Numbered from the stretch's first letter, positions 43,733 through 55,925 are shown. The stretch is DNA of 64,000 nucleotides from CAYQDB01 sp964416195 (GCA_964416195.1 CAYQDB010000004.1:62001-126000); one strand, 5' to 3'. Notes: generated by a model not told the origin, from the sequence alone. Numbers and translations are program-made.

Positions 43733-46700
43733 ATGAAAAGAATCACTACTGTTTCAGTGCTGGTAACTGCACTGATCTTTCTTCTCAGTGTTAGTATTGC
43801 TTTCGGTGCCCAGGATTTCAAGGTAAAGAAGACAAGCTTTGGGCCTCGCACAGTGGAATATGCCGAGGGTGAGATCATAGTGAAGTTCAAGGCCAACGCC
43901 AAAGCCGCAAATGTCAAAGCACTCCAGGATAAGTCTGGCGCGACAGAGCTTTATACTAGCCTGCTTGGCGGCTTCAAGCGGGTTAAGATTCCCGCCTCAA
44001 AGAGCGTTGAAGAAATGGTTGAACTGTACCGGGCTGACCCGGATGTTGAGTATGCCGAGCCGAACTACATCTTCCACGCGCTTATGACTCCCAATGACCC
44101 GTATTATTCCTATCAGTGGCACATGCCCATGATCAACATGGAACAGGCCTGGGACTTATCTACCGGCTCGGGTGTCGTAGTAGCCATCGTCGACTGCGGT
44201 GTGGCTTATGAGGATTACGGTTCCTTCGGTCTGGCTCCTGACCTGGCGGGGACTAATTTCGTGCAGGGGTACGACTACGTGAACAACGATTCTCACCCCA
44301 ACGATGATAACGGTCACGGCACGCATGTATGCGGCACGGTTGCCCAGACGACTAATAACAGCCTGGGCGTCACCGGCGTTGCGTTTAACTGCAGCATTAT
44401 GCCGGTCAAGGTGCTTGATGCCAGTGGTAACGGGTACCTGAGCGATGTGGCCGACGGTATCTACTATGCTGCGGACAACGGAGCCCATGTCATCAATATG
44501 AGCCTCGGCTCAACTTCTTCGTCATCGACTCTTCAGAATGCCTGTCAGTACGCTTATAACAAAGGTGTCACGATTGTTTGTGCGGCCGGCAACGCCGGTA
44601 CCAGCACGCCACAGTACCCGGCATCTTATTCGGTGTGCATATCGGTTTCTGCCGTCAGGTTCGACAGCACGCTGTCTTACTACTCAAGTTACGGCTCTAA
44701 CATTGACCTTTGCGCCCCCGGTGGTGATGTGTATGTCGATCAGAATGGCGACGGTTACGTTGATGGCGTTCTGCAGCAGACCCACGATGGCACCAATTAC
44801 ACAAACTTTGGCTACTATTTCTATCAGGGCACCTCGATGGCCTCCCCGCACGTGGCTGGCGTGGCGGCGCTGATTCTTTCCAAGGCTGGTGGTGGCGGGT
44901 CTTTGACCCCTGATCAGGTAAAGAGTTACCTGGTGGATAATGTTGTAGATTTGGGATCGTCAGGCTGGGATCAATACTTCGGTCACGGGCTGGCGGATGC
45001 CAATGCGGCAGTCAGCGCGGTCGGTGGCAATCCCCCGGTGGCCAATTTCTCCGGATCACCAACTTCAGGTTGTGTGCCTTTAACGGTGAATTTCACCGAT
45101 CTGTCTTCGGGCAGCCCAACCAGTTGGAGTTGGAATTTTGGTGATGGCGGCACGTCAACACAGCAGAACCCAAGCCACACCTATACAACGACAGGCACAT
45201 ATACGGTTTCGCTTACGGCTACCAACGCCTACGGCAGCGACACCGAAACGAAGACTGCTTACATCACCGTCAATGATCTTCCGATGGCCGGCTTTACCGG
45301 CAGCCCCACTTCCGGTGAGGTTCCCTTGACGGTCAATTTCACCAACCAGTCGAGCGGCGCTACCTCGTACTTATGGGATTTCGGCGACACCCAGACATCG
45401 ACAGCCACAAATCCCAGCCACACATATACCGCGGCTGGCACTTTCACGGTAACGTTAACTGCCACGAATTCCTGCGGCAGTGATGATGAAATCAAGATTG
45501 ACTACATCACTGTCACCTGCACTCCGCCAGTGGCTGACTTCTCTGGCTCACCGACTTCCGGTGAAGTTCCGCTAACGGTTAATTTCACTGATTTGTCGAC
45601 CGGTGCCACTTCGTGGGATTGGGACTTCGGCGATACTAAGACTTCAACGGCACAAAATCCAAGCCACACTTATACTTCCACCGGAACATATACCGTAGCT
45701 CTAACCGCCACGAATAGTTGTGGTAATGATACCGAAACCAAGATTGACTATATAACAGTTACCTGCACTCCGCCGGTGGCTTCATTCTCCGGTTCGCCAA
45801 CATCCGGTGTTGCTCCGTTGACGGTCAACTTCACCGATGCCTCGACCGGCGCCACGTCATGGTCATGGGATTTCGGCGACTTCGGCACCTCGACCGCACA
45901 GAACCCGAGCCATATCTATACTGATACCGGCACTTATACCGTGACCCTGACAGTGACCAACTCTTGCGGTTCCGATGTCGAGACTAAGGTCGACTACATT
46001 ACTGTTACCGGTGGCGGTGGTTGGACAGTTATCACTTACGATGACTTCGAAGGCGGCTGGGGCAACTACACCGACGGTGGTGGCGACTGTAGTCGTTATA
46101 CCGGCGGCACCTATGCCCACCAGGGCAGTTGCGCTGCTGATATTCAGGACAACAGCGGCGTGGCTTCGTCATTCTACCACACTGTTGGTTATGATGTATC
46201 GGGCTTCACGGAATTGGAAGTCGAGTTCTGGTACATGCCTGTTAGTATGGACAATTCGAATGAAGACTTTTGGCTTCAGTATTACGACGGCTCCAATTGG
46301 CAGACTGTCGAGACCTGGGCCCGAAGTATCGACTTTGAAAACAACAACTTCTATCACGAGGTTGTTACCATCTCGAGCGGCACATACAACTTCCCGACCA
46401 ATGCTAAGCTTCGCTTCATGTGCGACGCCAGTGGTAACTCGGATGACGTGTATATCGATGAAATCGAGTTTAGGGGAATGAGTGCTGGCCCAACGCCTCC
46501 GACGGCCGAATTCTCCGGCACACCAACATCGGGAACGGCGCCTCTGGAGGTGACTTTCACCGATGAATCCACCGGCAATCCGACTAGTTGGGACTGGACT
46601 TTCGGCGATGGCGGAACGTCGACTGCGCAAAACCCGTCATATATTTACGATGATCCCGGCACGTACACAGTATCACTCACCGTCACGAACGCTTACGGTA

Positions 46701-47521
46701 ATGATACCGAAACCAAAACTGGATACATCACGGTGAACCCGCCCGGCGCATGGACGGTCATCACCTATGACGACTTCGAAAGCGGCTGGGGCAGCTACAC
46801 CGACGGCGGCGGCGACTGCAGTCGTTATACCCGTGGAACCTACGCCCATCAGGGGAGTGCCGCGGCTGACATTCAGGATAACAGCGGTATATCTTCATCA
46901 TTCTACCACACTGTTGGTCATAATGTAGCCGGTTATACCGAGCTGGAGGTCGAGTTCTGGTTCCGTGCTCAGAGCATGGAATCAGGAGAAGATTTCTGGG
47001 TTCAGTACTACAACGGCTCCAGTTGGCAGACTGTAGCTACTTTTGTCAGCGGAACCGACTTCAATAATGGAACCTTCTACAATGAGGTCGTCACGATTTC
47101 CAGCAGCCAGTACAACTTCCCGACCAACGCTCAACTCCGCTTCAGATGTGACGCCAGCGATAACCGAGATGACGTCTACATCGACGAGATTGAGTTCCGT
47201 GGTATGAGCGGAACCAGTGGCACCAGCGCAAAGGCGAGTGACAATTCACTTATTCCTGATCAGTTTTCTCTTTCTCAGAACTATCCCAATCCGTTCAATC
47301 CGACCACAGAGATCCAGTTCTCTCTACCGCAGCCGTCCCACGTGAGTCTGCTGATCTACAATGTTCTGGGGCAGCGGGTTGCGGTGCTAGCCGATGGTTC
47401 CTTCAGCGCCGGTCGCTACACTGTCACCTGGGATGCCTCACGACATTCCTCTGGAGTTTACTTCTACCGTCTACAGACCGAAGGATTTGTAGAAACGAAG
47501 AAGATGCTGTTAGTGAAATAG
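43733..47521 (+). CDS. Secreted subtilase with PKD repeats and sorting domain
   Basis: About 1262 residues. Signal peptide, then an inhibitor-I9-like propeptide (about 45-115), then a peptidase S8 domain with Asp154 ('AIVDCGVAY'), His195 ('DDNGHGTHVCG') and Ser368 ('GTSMASPHVAG'). Five PKD domains follow ('FSGSPTSG...LTVNFTD... WSWNFGDGGTS'), of which the fifth stands between two near-identical 150-residue modules ('WTVITYDDFEGGWGNYTDG'), probably jelly-roll type. A C-terminal sorting-like domain ('LSQNYPNPFNPTTEIQFSL ... KKMLLVK') ends it. ATG 43733 has GGAGG 4 bases upstream; ATG 43730 is too close. An exported degradative protease. Confidence 0.85.
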   Translation: MKRITTVSVLVTALIFLLSVSIAFGAQDFKVKKTSFGPRTVEYAEGEIIVKFKANAKAANVKALQDKSGATELYTSLLGGFKRVKIPASKSVEEMVELYRADPDVEYAEPNYIFHALMTPNDPYYSYQWHMPMINMEQAWDLSTGSGVVVAIVDCGVAYEDYGSFGLAPDLAGTNFVQGYDYVNNDSHPNDDNGHGTHVCGTVAQTTNNSLGVTGVAFNCSIMPVKVLDASGNGYLSDVADGIYYAADNGAHVINMSLGSTSSSSTLQNACQYAYNKGVTIVCAAGNAGTSTPQYPASYSVCISVSAVRFDSTLSYYSSYGSNIDLCAPGGDVYVDQNGDGYVDGVLQQTHDGTNYTNFGYYFYQGTSMASPHVAGVAALILSKAGGGGSLTPDQVKSYLVDNVVDLGSSGWDQYFGHGLADANAAVSAVGGNPPVANFSGSPTSGCVPLTVNFTDLSSGSPTSWSWNFGDGGTSTQQNPSHTYTTTGTYTVSLTATNAYGSDTETKTAYITVNDLPMAGFTGSPTSGEVPLTVNFTNQSSGATSYLWDFGDTQTSTATNPSHTYTAAGTFTVTLTATNSCGSDDEIKIDYITVTCTPPVADFSGSPTSGEVPLTVNFTDLSTGATSWDWDFGDTKTSTAQNPSHTYTSTGTYTVALTATNSCGNDTETKIDYITVTCTPPVASFSGSPTSGVAPLTVNFTDASTGATSWSWDFGDFGTSTAQNPSHIYTDTGTYTVTLTVTNSCGSDVETKVDYITVTGGGGWTVITYDDFEGGWGNYTDGGGDCSRYTGGTYAHQGSCAADIQDNSGVASSFYHTVGYDVSGFTELEVEFWYMPVSMDNSNEDFWLQYYDGSNWQTVETWARSIDFENNNFYHEVVTISSGTYNFPTNAKLRFMCDASGNSDDVYIDEIEFRGMSAGPTPPTAEFSGTPTSGTAPLEVTFTDESTGNPTSWDWTFGDGGTSTAQNPSYIYDDPGTYTVSLTVTNAYGNDTETKTGYITVNPPGAWTVITYDDFESGWGSYTDGGGDCSRYTRGTYAHQGSAAADIQDNSGISSSFYHTVGHNVAGYTELEVEFWFRAQSMESGEDFWVQYYNGSSWQTVATFVSGTDFNNGTFYNEVVTISSSQYNFPTNAQLRFRCDASDNRDDVYIDEIEFRGMSGTSGTSAKASDNSLIPDQFSLSQNYPNPFNPTTEIQFSLPQPSHVSLLIYNVLGQRVAVLADGSFSAGRYTVTWDASRHSSGVYFYRLQTEGFVETKKMLLVK

Positions 47522-47551
47522 ACTGGATAACTGCATCTTATTGAAAATAAT

Positions 47552-47583
47552 CCGGTGGCGCAGTTAGCGCTGCCGGGTTTTTT
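47552..47583 (+). terminator. Rho-independent terminator after the subtilase
   Basis: CCGG..GCGC-AGTTA-GCGC..CCGG (with a two-base internal mismatch) is followed by TTTTTT, 30 bases after the subtilase stop. It is between the converging subtilase and glmS genes. Confidence 0.7.
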
Positions 47584-47604
47584 ATGCTTTATTACTGCCC
47601 CTAT

Positions 47605-49431
47605 CTATTCCACTGTGACTGACTTGGCCAGGTTGCGTGGCTGATCCACCGGACATCCCCGCATAACGGCAATATGGTATGCCAGCAATTGCAGAGGAAT
47701 AATTGACAGCAGTGGCGTAAGGAGGCGGAACGTTTGCGGGATGTAAAGGGCATGATTAACACGGTCGGCAATCTCGGTGTCGCCCTCGGTGGCAATTGCG
47801 ATAACACGGCCGTTACGCGCTCGCACTTCGGCAATGTTTGACATCACTTTGTTGTAAACGGGGTCTTTCAGCGCGATGACAACCACCGGCATGTTTTCAT
47901 CAATGAGGGCGATTGGCCCGTGTTTCATCTCAGCAGCCGCATACCCCTCGGCATGAATATAAGAGATCTCTTTAAGCTTCAAAGCTCCTTCGAGCGCCAC
48001 CGGGAAGTTGATGCCTCGACCCAGATAAAGGAAATTGTTGGCCTTGTAGTACTGTGAGGCGATCTCCTTAATCTGATCTTCCGCCCGAAGGATGGATTCC
48101 ACCTGGTCGGGGATTCTCTTAATATGATCTATGATCTCCTGACCCTGCTGCACTGACAGGTGACGCATGCGGGCCAGAAGGGTAGCAATCAGTGACTGCA
48201 CCATAACCTGCGAGGTAAACGCCTTGGTTGAGGCCACCCCGATTTCGGGACCGGCGTGAATATACACTCCGCCATCTGTTTCACGCGCAATGGTGCTGCC
48301 GACAACGTTTACCAGCCCCAGTCCCGTGACGCCATGCTTTTTTGCTTCACGCAGGGCAGCCAGTGTATCAGCGGTTTCACCTGACTGACTGATAGCAAGA
48401 AGGATAGTATGGTCATCAAATATCGGCGATCGGTACCGAAACTCCGAAGCATACTCCACATCCACCGGCACCCGAGCCAACTCTTCTATGATATACTTGC
48501 CGATGAGACCGGCATGCCACGAGGTCCCGCAGGCGGTGATAATTACTCGCTTGATCTCGCGCAGTTCGTCGTACTGGAGGTTGAGCCCACCCAGGCGCGG
48601 TATGCCCTCATCGTAGTTGAGACGACCACGGTAGGCGTTGCGAAGGGTGGTGGACTGTTCATGAATCTCCTTCAACATGAAGTGGTCGTAACCCTCTTTT
48701 TCTATCATGTCAAGGGTCCAACTGACTTCTTCTATATGCGGCGTGATCTTGACATTCTGGATAGTGGTAACATTGTATTCCTCCGCCGTCACCGTCGCGA
48801 TTTCTCCGTCCTCAAGATATACTACACGGTTGGTATACTCCAGCATCGCCGAGACATCGGAGGCTACGAAGTTCTCCCCTTCCCCATCACCAATCACCAG
48901 CGGCGAACCCATGCGGGCGGCCACCAGCACGCCGGGGTGCAAAGATGATACAACCGCAATGCCATACGTTCCGTCCACCTGAGTCAGTGCGCTGCGGACA
49001 GCTTCGGTCAGGGAACCTTTGTAGTTGAAACGGATCAGATGAACGAGTATTTCAGTGTCGGTTTCAGTCCTGATCTTGAACCCCTGTCGGGTAAGAAATT
49101 CCCTTAGCGCCCGGTAGTTTTCAATAATGCCGTTGTGAACCAGAGCGATCTCACCCTTCTCGTCGGTATGTGGGTGGGCATTGAGCTGAGTCGGCTCGCC
49201 GTGCGTTGCCCAGCGGGTATGGGCGATGCCATGGGTACACTGATATTCTTTGTCGCCGATAGTCTCCTCAAGCTGAGCGATCTTCCCGGCCGATTTTGCC
49301 ACCACCAAGTCGTCTTTTGTCAATAAGGCGATGCCTGCTGAGTCATAGCCACGGTACTCAAGCCTCTTGAGCCCATTCAACAGGATCGGCAGAGCCTGCT
49401 TGGAGCCAACGTAACCAACAATTCCACACAT
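47605..49431 (-). CDS. glmS: Glucosamine-fructose-6-phosphate aminotransferase
   Basis: A 608-residue GlmS, which makes glucosamine-6-phosphate from fructose-6-phosphate and glutamine at the start of hexosamine and peptidoglycan synthesis. The N-terminal glutaminase has nucleophile Cys2 ('MCGIVGYVGSKQA') and 'RLEYRGYDSAGIAL' with 'HNGIIENYRALREFL'; the two SIS sugar-isomerase domains are marked by 'TACGTSWHAGLIGKY', 'ISQSGETADTLAALREAK' and 'LEGALKLKEISYIHAEGY'; the C-terminus ends 'DQPRNLAKSVTVE', as in most GlmS. Length is standard. No ribozyme-like structure was recognised upstream. Confidence 0.97.
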   Translation of the reverse strand: MCGIVGYVGSKQALPILLNGLKRLEYRGYDSAGIALLTKDDLVVAKSAGKIAQLEETIGDKEYQCTHGIAHTRWATHGEPTQLNAHPHTDEKGEIALVHNGIIENYRALREFLTRQGFKIRTETDTEILVHLIRFNYKGSLTEAVRSALTQVDGTYGIAVVSSLHPGVLVAARMGSPLVIGDGEGENFVASDVSAMLEYTNRVVYLEDGEIATVTAEEYNVTTIQNVKITPHIEEVSWTLDMIEKEGYDHFMLKEIHEQSTTLRNAYRGRLNYDEGIPRLGGLNLQYDELREIKRVIITACGTSWHAGLIGKYIIEELARVPVDVEYASEFRYRSPIFDDHTILLAISQSGETADTLAALREAKKHGVTGLGLVNVVGSTIARETDGGVYIHAGPEIGVASTKAFTSQVMVQSLIATLLARMRHLSVQQGQEIIDHIKRIPDQVESILRAEDQIKEIASQYYKANNFLYLGRGINFPVALEGALKLKEISYIHAEGYAAAEMKHGPIALIDENMPVVVIALKDPVYNKVMSNIAEVRARNGRVIAIATEGDTEIADRVNHALYIPQTFRLLTPLLSIIPLQLLAYHIAVMRGCPVDQPRNLAKSVTVE

Positions 49432-49461
49432 ATATCGTTCCTATCTTCAGTTTATCTTTAT

Positions 49462-49490
49462 AGTATAATATGTCGGCAAAGTGTCCACAA
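49462..49490 (-). promoter_or_regulatory. Possible glmS promoter
   Basis: On the minus strand TTGTGG (49485-49490) and TATACT (49462-49467) stand 17 bases apart, about 31 bases before the glmS start. The -10 is good, the -35 is weak, so this is a modest match. Confidence 0.4.
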
Positions 49491-49534
49491 GTTTTGGCGA
49501 GGAGATTGCTGGGGGCCTTACGCTTCCAGTTGTA

Positions 49535-49585
49535 GGTCGGGTTCCGAATGGAATCCGCCTTTGGCGGACGGAATGAGAAACCCGA
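49535..49585. repeat. Large imperfect palindrome
   Basis: GTCGGGTT at the left and AACCCGAC at the right bracket an inner CCGCC-TTT-GGCGG stem, giving a 51-base hairpin between glmS and the tautomerase gene. It lacks a T-run and is probably a dispersed repeat and not a terminator. Confidence 0.6.
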
Positions 49586-49592
49586 CAGTGGG

Positions 49593-49802
49593 TTACTTCC
49601 TCTTGCTTTGACCGCGAGCCTTTCTATCCACGAGCAACTCACCACCCGGCCCGACATTCTCGGGCGGGTTCTCGTGGATCAGCGTCGTGATAATCTCTCT
49701 TAGGTGGCCGGTGATCCTGCTGACCGTCTCCGCAATGGCGCGGACAAGCTCCCTTTTCATTTCGGTCTCCATCCTCGGTCCTTCAAAGATTATCATTGGC
49801 AT
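49593..49802 (-). CDS. 4-oxalocrotonate tautomerase-like protein
   Basis: A 69-residue protein of the tautomerase superfamily. It begins 'MPMIIFEGPRMETEMKRELV', giving Pro as the mature N-terminal residue (the catalytic base in this family), and continues with 'VRAIAETVSRITGHLREIIT' and 'IHENPPENVGPGGELL', close to the usual ENWGxGG. ATG 49802 follows AGGAGG by 7 bases; the longer frame upstream has no support. Family members isomerise unsaturated acids or have promiscuous activities; the substrate is unknown. Confidence 0.82.
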   Translation of the reverse strand: MPMIIFEGPRMETEMKRELVRAIAETVSRITGHLREIITTLIHENPPENVGPGGELLVDRKARGQSKRK

Positions 49803-49880
49803 GCTCTGCCTCCTTGAGATTGTCCTCACCGCAACCACGGCATTGGACCCCTTAGCGGTTCTGCCACACCTGTACCTGTA

Positions 49881-50024
49881 CTGTAGCCCACCCAACGGGC
49901 GGGGTACCCGTGTTACAATTGGTATCAGGGTGAATCAGACATGCCTTTGGAGATTGACGAAATAGAATTGTAAGTAGGTGGTTTATTCGATACAACCCAC
50001 AGCCCGGCAAAGGCGGGTGGGCTA
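49881..50024. repeat. Repeat unit with the 3' end of a transposase gene
   Basis: The 30-base start, CTGTAGCCCACCC followed by AACGGGCGGGGTACCCG, recurs at 52081-52110, and GGGTGGGCTACC near 50011-50022 is its inverted partner. Between them, 49914-49973 encodes the last 19 residues ('YNWYQGESDMPLEIDEIEL') of a REP-associated tyrosine transposase and a stop. A matching, longer copy stands at 51124-51246. Confidence 0.6.
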
Positions 50025-50204
50025 CCCTGGGGCACCCGGCTACAGGCTGCTTTTGAGATACAGGACTTTTTGTTGACGATAACCACGTTGTTCGATATCA
50101 TGCTCTCAGCGCATGAGTAGAATGACCGGGGACGTTTAAGTAACGAAGCATTGTGATGCAGAAAAGCCCTGAAACTTCTTGCACATAATAGGGAGGATAG
50201 AATC

Positions 50205-50861
50205 ATGAGGTATTGGTATCTCATCATCACGCTGGCAGTTTGTTTACTGTCTCTTCACGCTGACACTGCCGCAGCCGACCACCCACGCGGATACTCTTTT
50301 CTGGCTGCTCTGGATGTCAATTTCGCCGTTAGTCCCGAAGAGTTTACAGATTACTATGCTTTTGGCTTCGGAGGGACGGCTGGAATTGAATATCCCGTGT
50401 CGCCGAACTGGGCCGTTATAGGGTCGATCAATCTGAAGCTCTTTAGCCCTGCCGCCGGGACGATCAAAGACTGGTGGACGGACCCGGGTGAATGGCCCAA
50501 CGCACAGAACATCGAAGTCAGTGAGGGTCAATTGACGGCGTTTACTATATCGGTTGTCAGTAAGGGAAGTTTGCGTCGAGAAGGATCACGGACATTTCCT
50601 TATGTCAAAGGCGGCTTTGGATTGACCATAGCGGGCGCCGACGAAATCAAGGTTACCTTTGACAACCTTGGCAGCCCACAAACAGAATGGCAGGCCGGCG
50701 CCGGCAGCGAGACCAACGTTTCAATAATCTTGGGCGTTGGACTCGAAACGTCACTCGGTTCGGGCACCTCATCGCTGTTTATGGATGCGGGATTGCACAT
50801 GATCCTGCAGGAGAATGCCAACCCAACCGTTGCCCCTATTACCGTTGGCCTGAAGTTCTGA
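50205..50861 (+). CDS. Outer-membrane beta-barrel-like protein
   Basis: A 218-residue exported protein. The signal peptide ('YLIITLAVCLLSLHADTAAA') is followed by alternating beta strands of the small porin type ('FGFGGTAGIEYPVSPNWAVI', 'SIILGVGLETSLGSGTSSLF') and ends 'VAPITVGLKF', with a C-terminal Phe typical of outer-membrane barrels. GGAGG is well placed ahead of the ATG. No gene of known function is in the same transcript; function is unknown. Confidence 0.75.
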   Translation: MRYWYLIITLAVCLLSLHADTAAADHPRGYSFLAALDVNFAVSPEEFTDYYAFGFGGTAGIEYPVSPNWAVIGSINLKLFSPAAGTIKDWWTDPGEWPNAQNIEVSEGQLTAFTISVVSKGSLRREGSRTFPYVKGGFGLTIAGADEIKVTFDNLGSPQTEWQAGAGSETNVSIILGVGLETSLGSGTSSLFMDAGLHMILQENANPTVAPITVGLKF

Positions 50862-50913
50862 TAGACGCGTATTCAGCGGCTTTTGGTAGGGTAGGATCCC
50901 TGCGAGGCTGTGA

Positions 50914-51022
50914 CATAAGTCCATCGTCATCGCGAGCGACCGGAGGGAGCGTGGCGATCTCAATTGTGTATCTGTATTGGCAACAAGAGATTGCCACGTC
51001 GCTTCGCTCCTCGCAATGACGA
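50914..51022. repeat. Box plus palindromic repeat
   Basis: GAGGCTGTGACATAAGT (50914-50930) is followed by a large imperfect inverted repeat whose arms are CGTCATCGCGAG (from 50925) and CTCGCAATGACG (to about 51021), with GGCGATCTC/GAGATTGCC as the inner arms. The box is similar to that at 9019-9035 and to the reversed ones at 57063-57079 and 57138-57154. Confidence 0.65.
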
Positions 51023-51091
51023 ATTCGGGAGCTTGCACCATCAAGGATCATTCTTTTGTCACGCCCTCCCTGCGATCCTGCCTCTTACTTT

Positions 51092-51114
51092 GGCAGGTGC
51101 ACAGGGCACCTGCC
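51092..51114. repeat. Perfect 9-bp hairpin
   Basis: GGCAGGTGC-ACAGG-GCACCTGCC is a perfect stem of 9 pairs, just ahead of the transposase remnant at 51124. It looks like a REP-type unit linked to that gene family. Confidence 0.65.
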
Positions 51115-51123
51115 CTACCAGTC

Positions 51124-51246
51124 TGCCACAATAATCCCGTGAAGCAAGGGCTCGTATCTTATCCGTCCGAATGGAGATGGTCAAGTTACAATTGGTATCA
51201 GGGTGAGTCAGACGTGCCTTGGTAAATTGACGGGATAGAATTGTAA
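51124..51246 (+). pseudogene. REP-associated tyrosine transposase remnant
   Basis: This stretch encodes only the C-terminal tail of a Y1-type (REP-associated) transposase: 'HNNPVKQGLVSYPSEWRWSS', then 'YNWYQGESDVPW', a TAA at 51223-51225, then in frame 'IDGIEL' and a further TAA at 51244-51246. The H-N-N-P-V-K-x-G-L-V and W-x-W-S-S-Y phrases are diagnostic of the family. The HUH catalytic region is absent, so it cannot be active. The last 19 codons align to 49914-49973, where the first stop is a sense codon. Confidence 0.75.
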
Positions 51247-51330
51247 GTGGGTGGTGTATTCGATACAACCCACAGCAAGCTGTGGGCCACCCGGCTTTGC
51301 ACCCGACTGTACACGTGTGAATCAGACGTG

Positions 51331-52056
51331 CTATTCAGATGTTAAAAGACTGTCTTTGTCATAGAATTCAATCTTTTTCACATTGCCGCTTTGTGTCCAG
51401 AGAACCCATGCACCCTGTTTCTTGCTGTCAACTTTGCGACCGACAAAAAACTCACAAGGACGAGTATGCCATTCTACCCAGAGATCAAAATCAGCGTTAT
51501 AATATGGACTTAGTACATCGTTGCAAGGGTATCCACCAAACTTGTCTGTTTCTCCCGTAATAGGGACCAGTAACTTTCCGTCAACATAAAATGACTGGAC
51601 CTGAATTGTCAGGTTGGGATTGTTGGCCAGGCCGTTAATGTTGTAGTCGGCTCTCCGCCAGGTACAGAGGCCATGCAGCATGCCATTGCAGTAATGAAGC
51701 TCTTTCCTGATAGTACCGTTCGGATTCCACTCAATTTCGCTCCCATGTTTATCTCCAGCAAGATAGGTGATCTCTTTGACTCTGCGTCCTGTACTATCCC
51801 ATTTGATCCAAGTATGGACTTTAAGATCCCCGGCATATTCCCCCTCCCATTCCAACTGACCGTTCTCATACCACGAGCGATAGAAACCGGTCTTGCTGGT
51901 TGTTTCGTTTCCTCCCCAAAACACTGTCTGGTATGATTCCTTAAGCTGACCATTTGGGTAATGCGTCTCGACTGTATCCACAACTGTCTCCCACCACGGG
52001 AAGACACTGGTAGGAAAACTGACGAAAATCATCATGGAAATTGCGAATCGCCACAT
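51331..52056 (-). CDS. MORN-repeat (YwqK-like) exported protein
   Basis: A 241-residue protein with an N-terminal signal peptide and at least four MORN_2-type repeats: 'HYPNGQLKESYQTVF', 'WYENGQLEWEGEYAGDLKVH', 'WNPNGTIRKELHYCNGMLHG', and at the C-terminus 'WVLWTQSGNVKKIEFYDKDS'. Each has the Y/W-x-x-x-G-x-x-x-x-E core. Proteins of this type are found throughout FCB bacteria, often exported and with unknown partners; YwqK-like ones are called antitoxins in annotation, but nothing here supports a toxin pairing. The gene is single. Confidence 0.75.
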   Translation of the reverse strand: MWRFAISMMIFVSFPTSVFPWWETVVDTVETHYPNGQLKESYQTVFWGGNETTSKTGFYRSWYENGQLEWEGEYAGDLKVHTWIKWDSTGRRVKEITYLAGDKHGSEIEWNPNGTIRKELHYCNGMLHGLCTWRRADYNINGLANNPNLTIQVQSFYVDGKLLVPITGETDKFGGYPCNDVLSPYYNADFDLWVEWHTRPCEFFVGRKVDSKKQGAWVLWTQSGNVKKIEFYDKDSLLTSE

Positions 52057-52080
52057 AGATTTAACTCCTCATTACAGAAT

Positions 52081-52110
52081 CTGTAGCCCACCCAACGGGT
52101 GGGGTACCCG
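52081..52110 (+). repeat. Dispersed 30-base repeat copy
   Basis: A copy of the start of the 49881-50024 unit (CTGTAGCCCACCC and AACGGGTGGGGTACCCG), with one changed base. No transposase sequence follows it here. Confidence 0.7.
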
Positions 52111-52176
52111 TAACGGTACTGACATCTTTCAAAAGATTTCCGCTGAAATCCGTCCAGTCCCAACTGACGACGCTCG

Positions 52177-52731
52177 TCAGTAAAGAAACGACTTTCTCTT
52201 GGATACTGAGCGACTCAGATTGAATCTCAATGTATCATGTACATTCTTGTTATCTGTTATGGAATAATAGGGTACACTTACATGAACAGTCTCTATTGAA
52301 TCCGGAATAATCAGTCCTTGATAAGTACTGTCGAAACCACGCATATACGGCTCACCAAACGACTGCAATCTCCACAGCTCTCGATGATTGTATTGTTGTC
52401 GGATCAATCTCAGGCCATGGGCATCAGTCTCTTTTTCAAATCTGACGAAGGAGGAATCTATATTGAATAATCTGTCAAGCTCATTGAATTCTGACATTTG
52501 AGTTTTCCCGTCTTGGTACAATAGGGCGACTTTCAAATAAAACATGAATCTCCGCTGCTCCATTTCCTTGCCTAGGTTTCCATAGCCGGAAGCCTGAGCG
52601 GAAACCTTAACCATATATTTCTCGAATACTACGGGGCTTCCGTTCTCATTCATAACAAACATATGGCCATAATATGTGCAGCTAGCAGCTGCCAACAGTA
52701 AACATGAGAACAGTATGATCTGAAACCTCAC
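52177..52731 (-). CDS. Lipoprotein of unknown function
   Basis: A 184-residue protein with a good lipoprotein signal ('IILFSCLLLAAASC', Cys near residue 18). The mature region has no identifiable motif; it alternates beta strands and charged turns ('RLFNIDSSFVRFEKETDAHG', 'IIPDSIETVHVSVPYYSITD'). It is downstream of secA on the same strand with 81 bases between. It may be a lineage-specific envelope lipoprotein. I do not recognise the family. Confidence 0.65.
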   Translation of the reverse strand: MRFQIILFSCLLLAAASCTYYGHMFVMNENGSPVVFEKYMVKVSAQASGYGNLGKEMEQRRFMFYLKVALLYQDGKTQMSEFNELDRLFNIDSSFVRFEKETDAHGLRLIRQQYNHRELWRLQSFGEPYMRGFDSTYQGLIIPDSIETVHVSVPYYSITDNKNVHDTLRFNLSRSVSKRKSFLY

Positions 52732-52812
52732 AGCATCACGCTCGCGGGTGGCCCACCGCTTGCTTTGGGAAGTTTTGTTCTATGGCTGCTCCGCACTCCC
52801 ACAACTTCTGTC

Positions 52813-55788
<2,976 letters not shown>

Positions 55789-55826
55789 TCTGTAGACCGA
55801 TATATTGCGAACACAGCTAACTACCT

Positions 55827-55855
55827 ATACTACAAAATAACCTTTGTTAAGGCAA
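55827..55855 (-). promoter_or_regulatory. Possible secA promoter
   Basis: Minus-strand TTGCCT (55850-55855) and TAGTAT (55827-55832) are 17 bases apart and lie about 39 bases ahead of the secA start. The match is fair, not strong. Confidence 0.35.
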
Positions 55856-55925
55856 CTTGTTCAACCTTTTTTTGCGAGCTGCAACTTGCACCGGAGAGCC
55901 AGCAGCAGTTCTACCCTACGAACGA

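Noticed and set aside
45030..47200. Tandem repeats as a CRISPR-like array.
   Set aside because: The repeats are in-frame PKD domain and module duplications within a protein gene, with repeat units of about 240 bases.
49432..49480. A glmS ribozyme upstream of glmS.
   Set aside because: The leader is under 40 bases, too short, and the ribozyme core could not be traced.
49535..49585. The palindrome between glmS and the tautomerase gene as a terminator.
   Set aside because: There is no T-run on either side, and its design is that of a dispersed repeat.
51331..52056. The MORN-repeat gene as the antitoxin of a toxin-antitoxin pair.
   Set aside because: It has a signal peptide and no toxin gene is adjacent; the label comes only from family naming.
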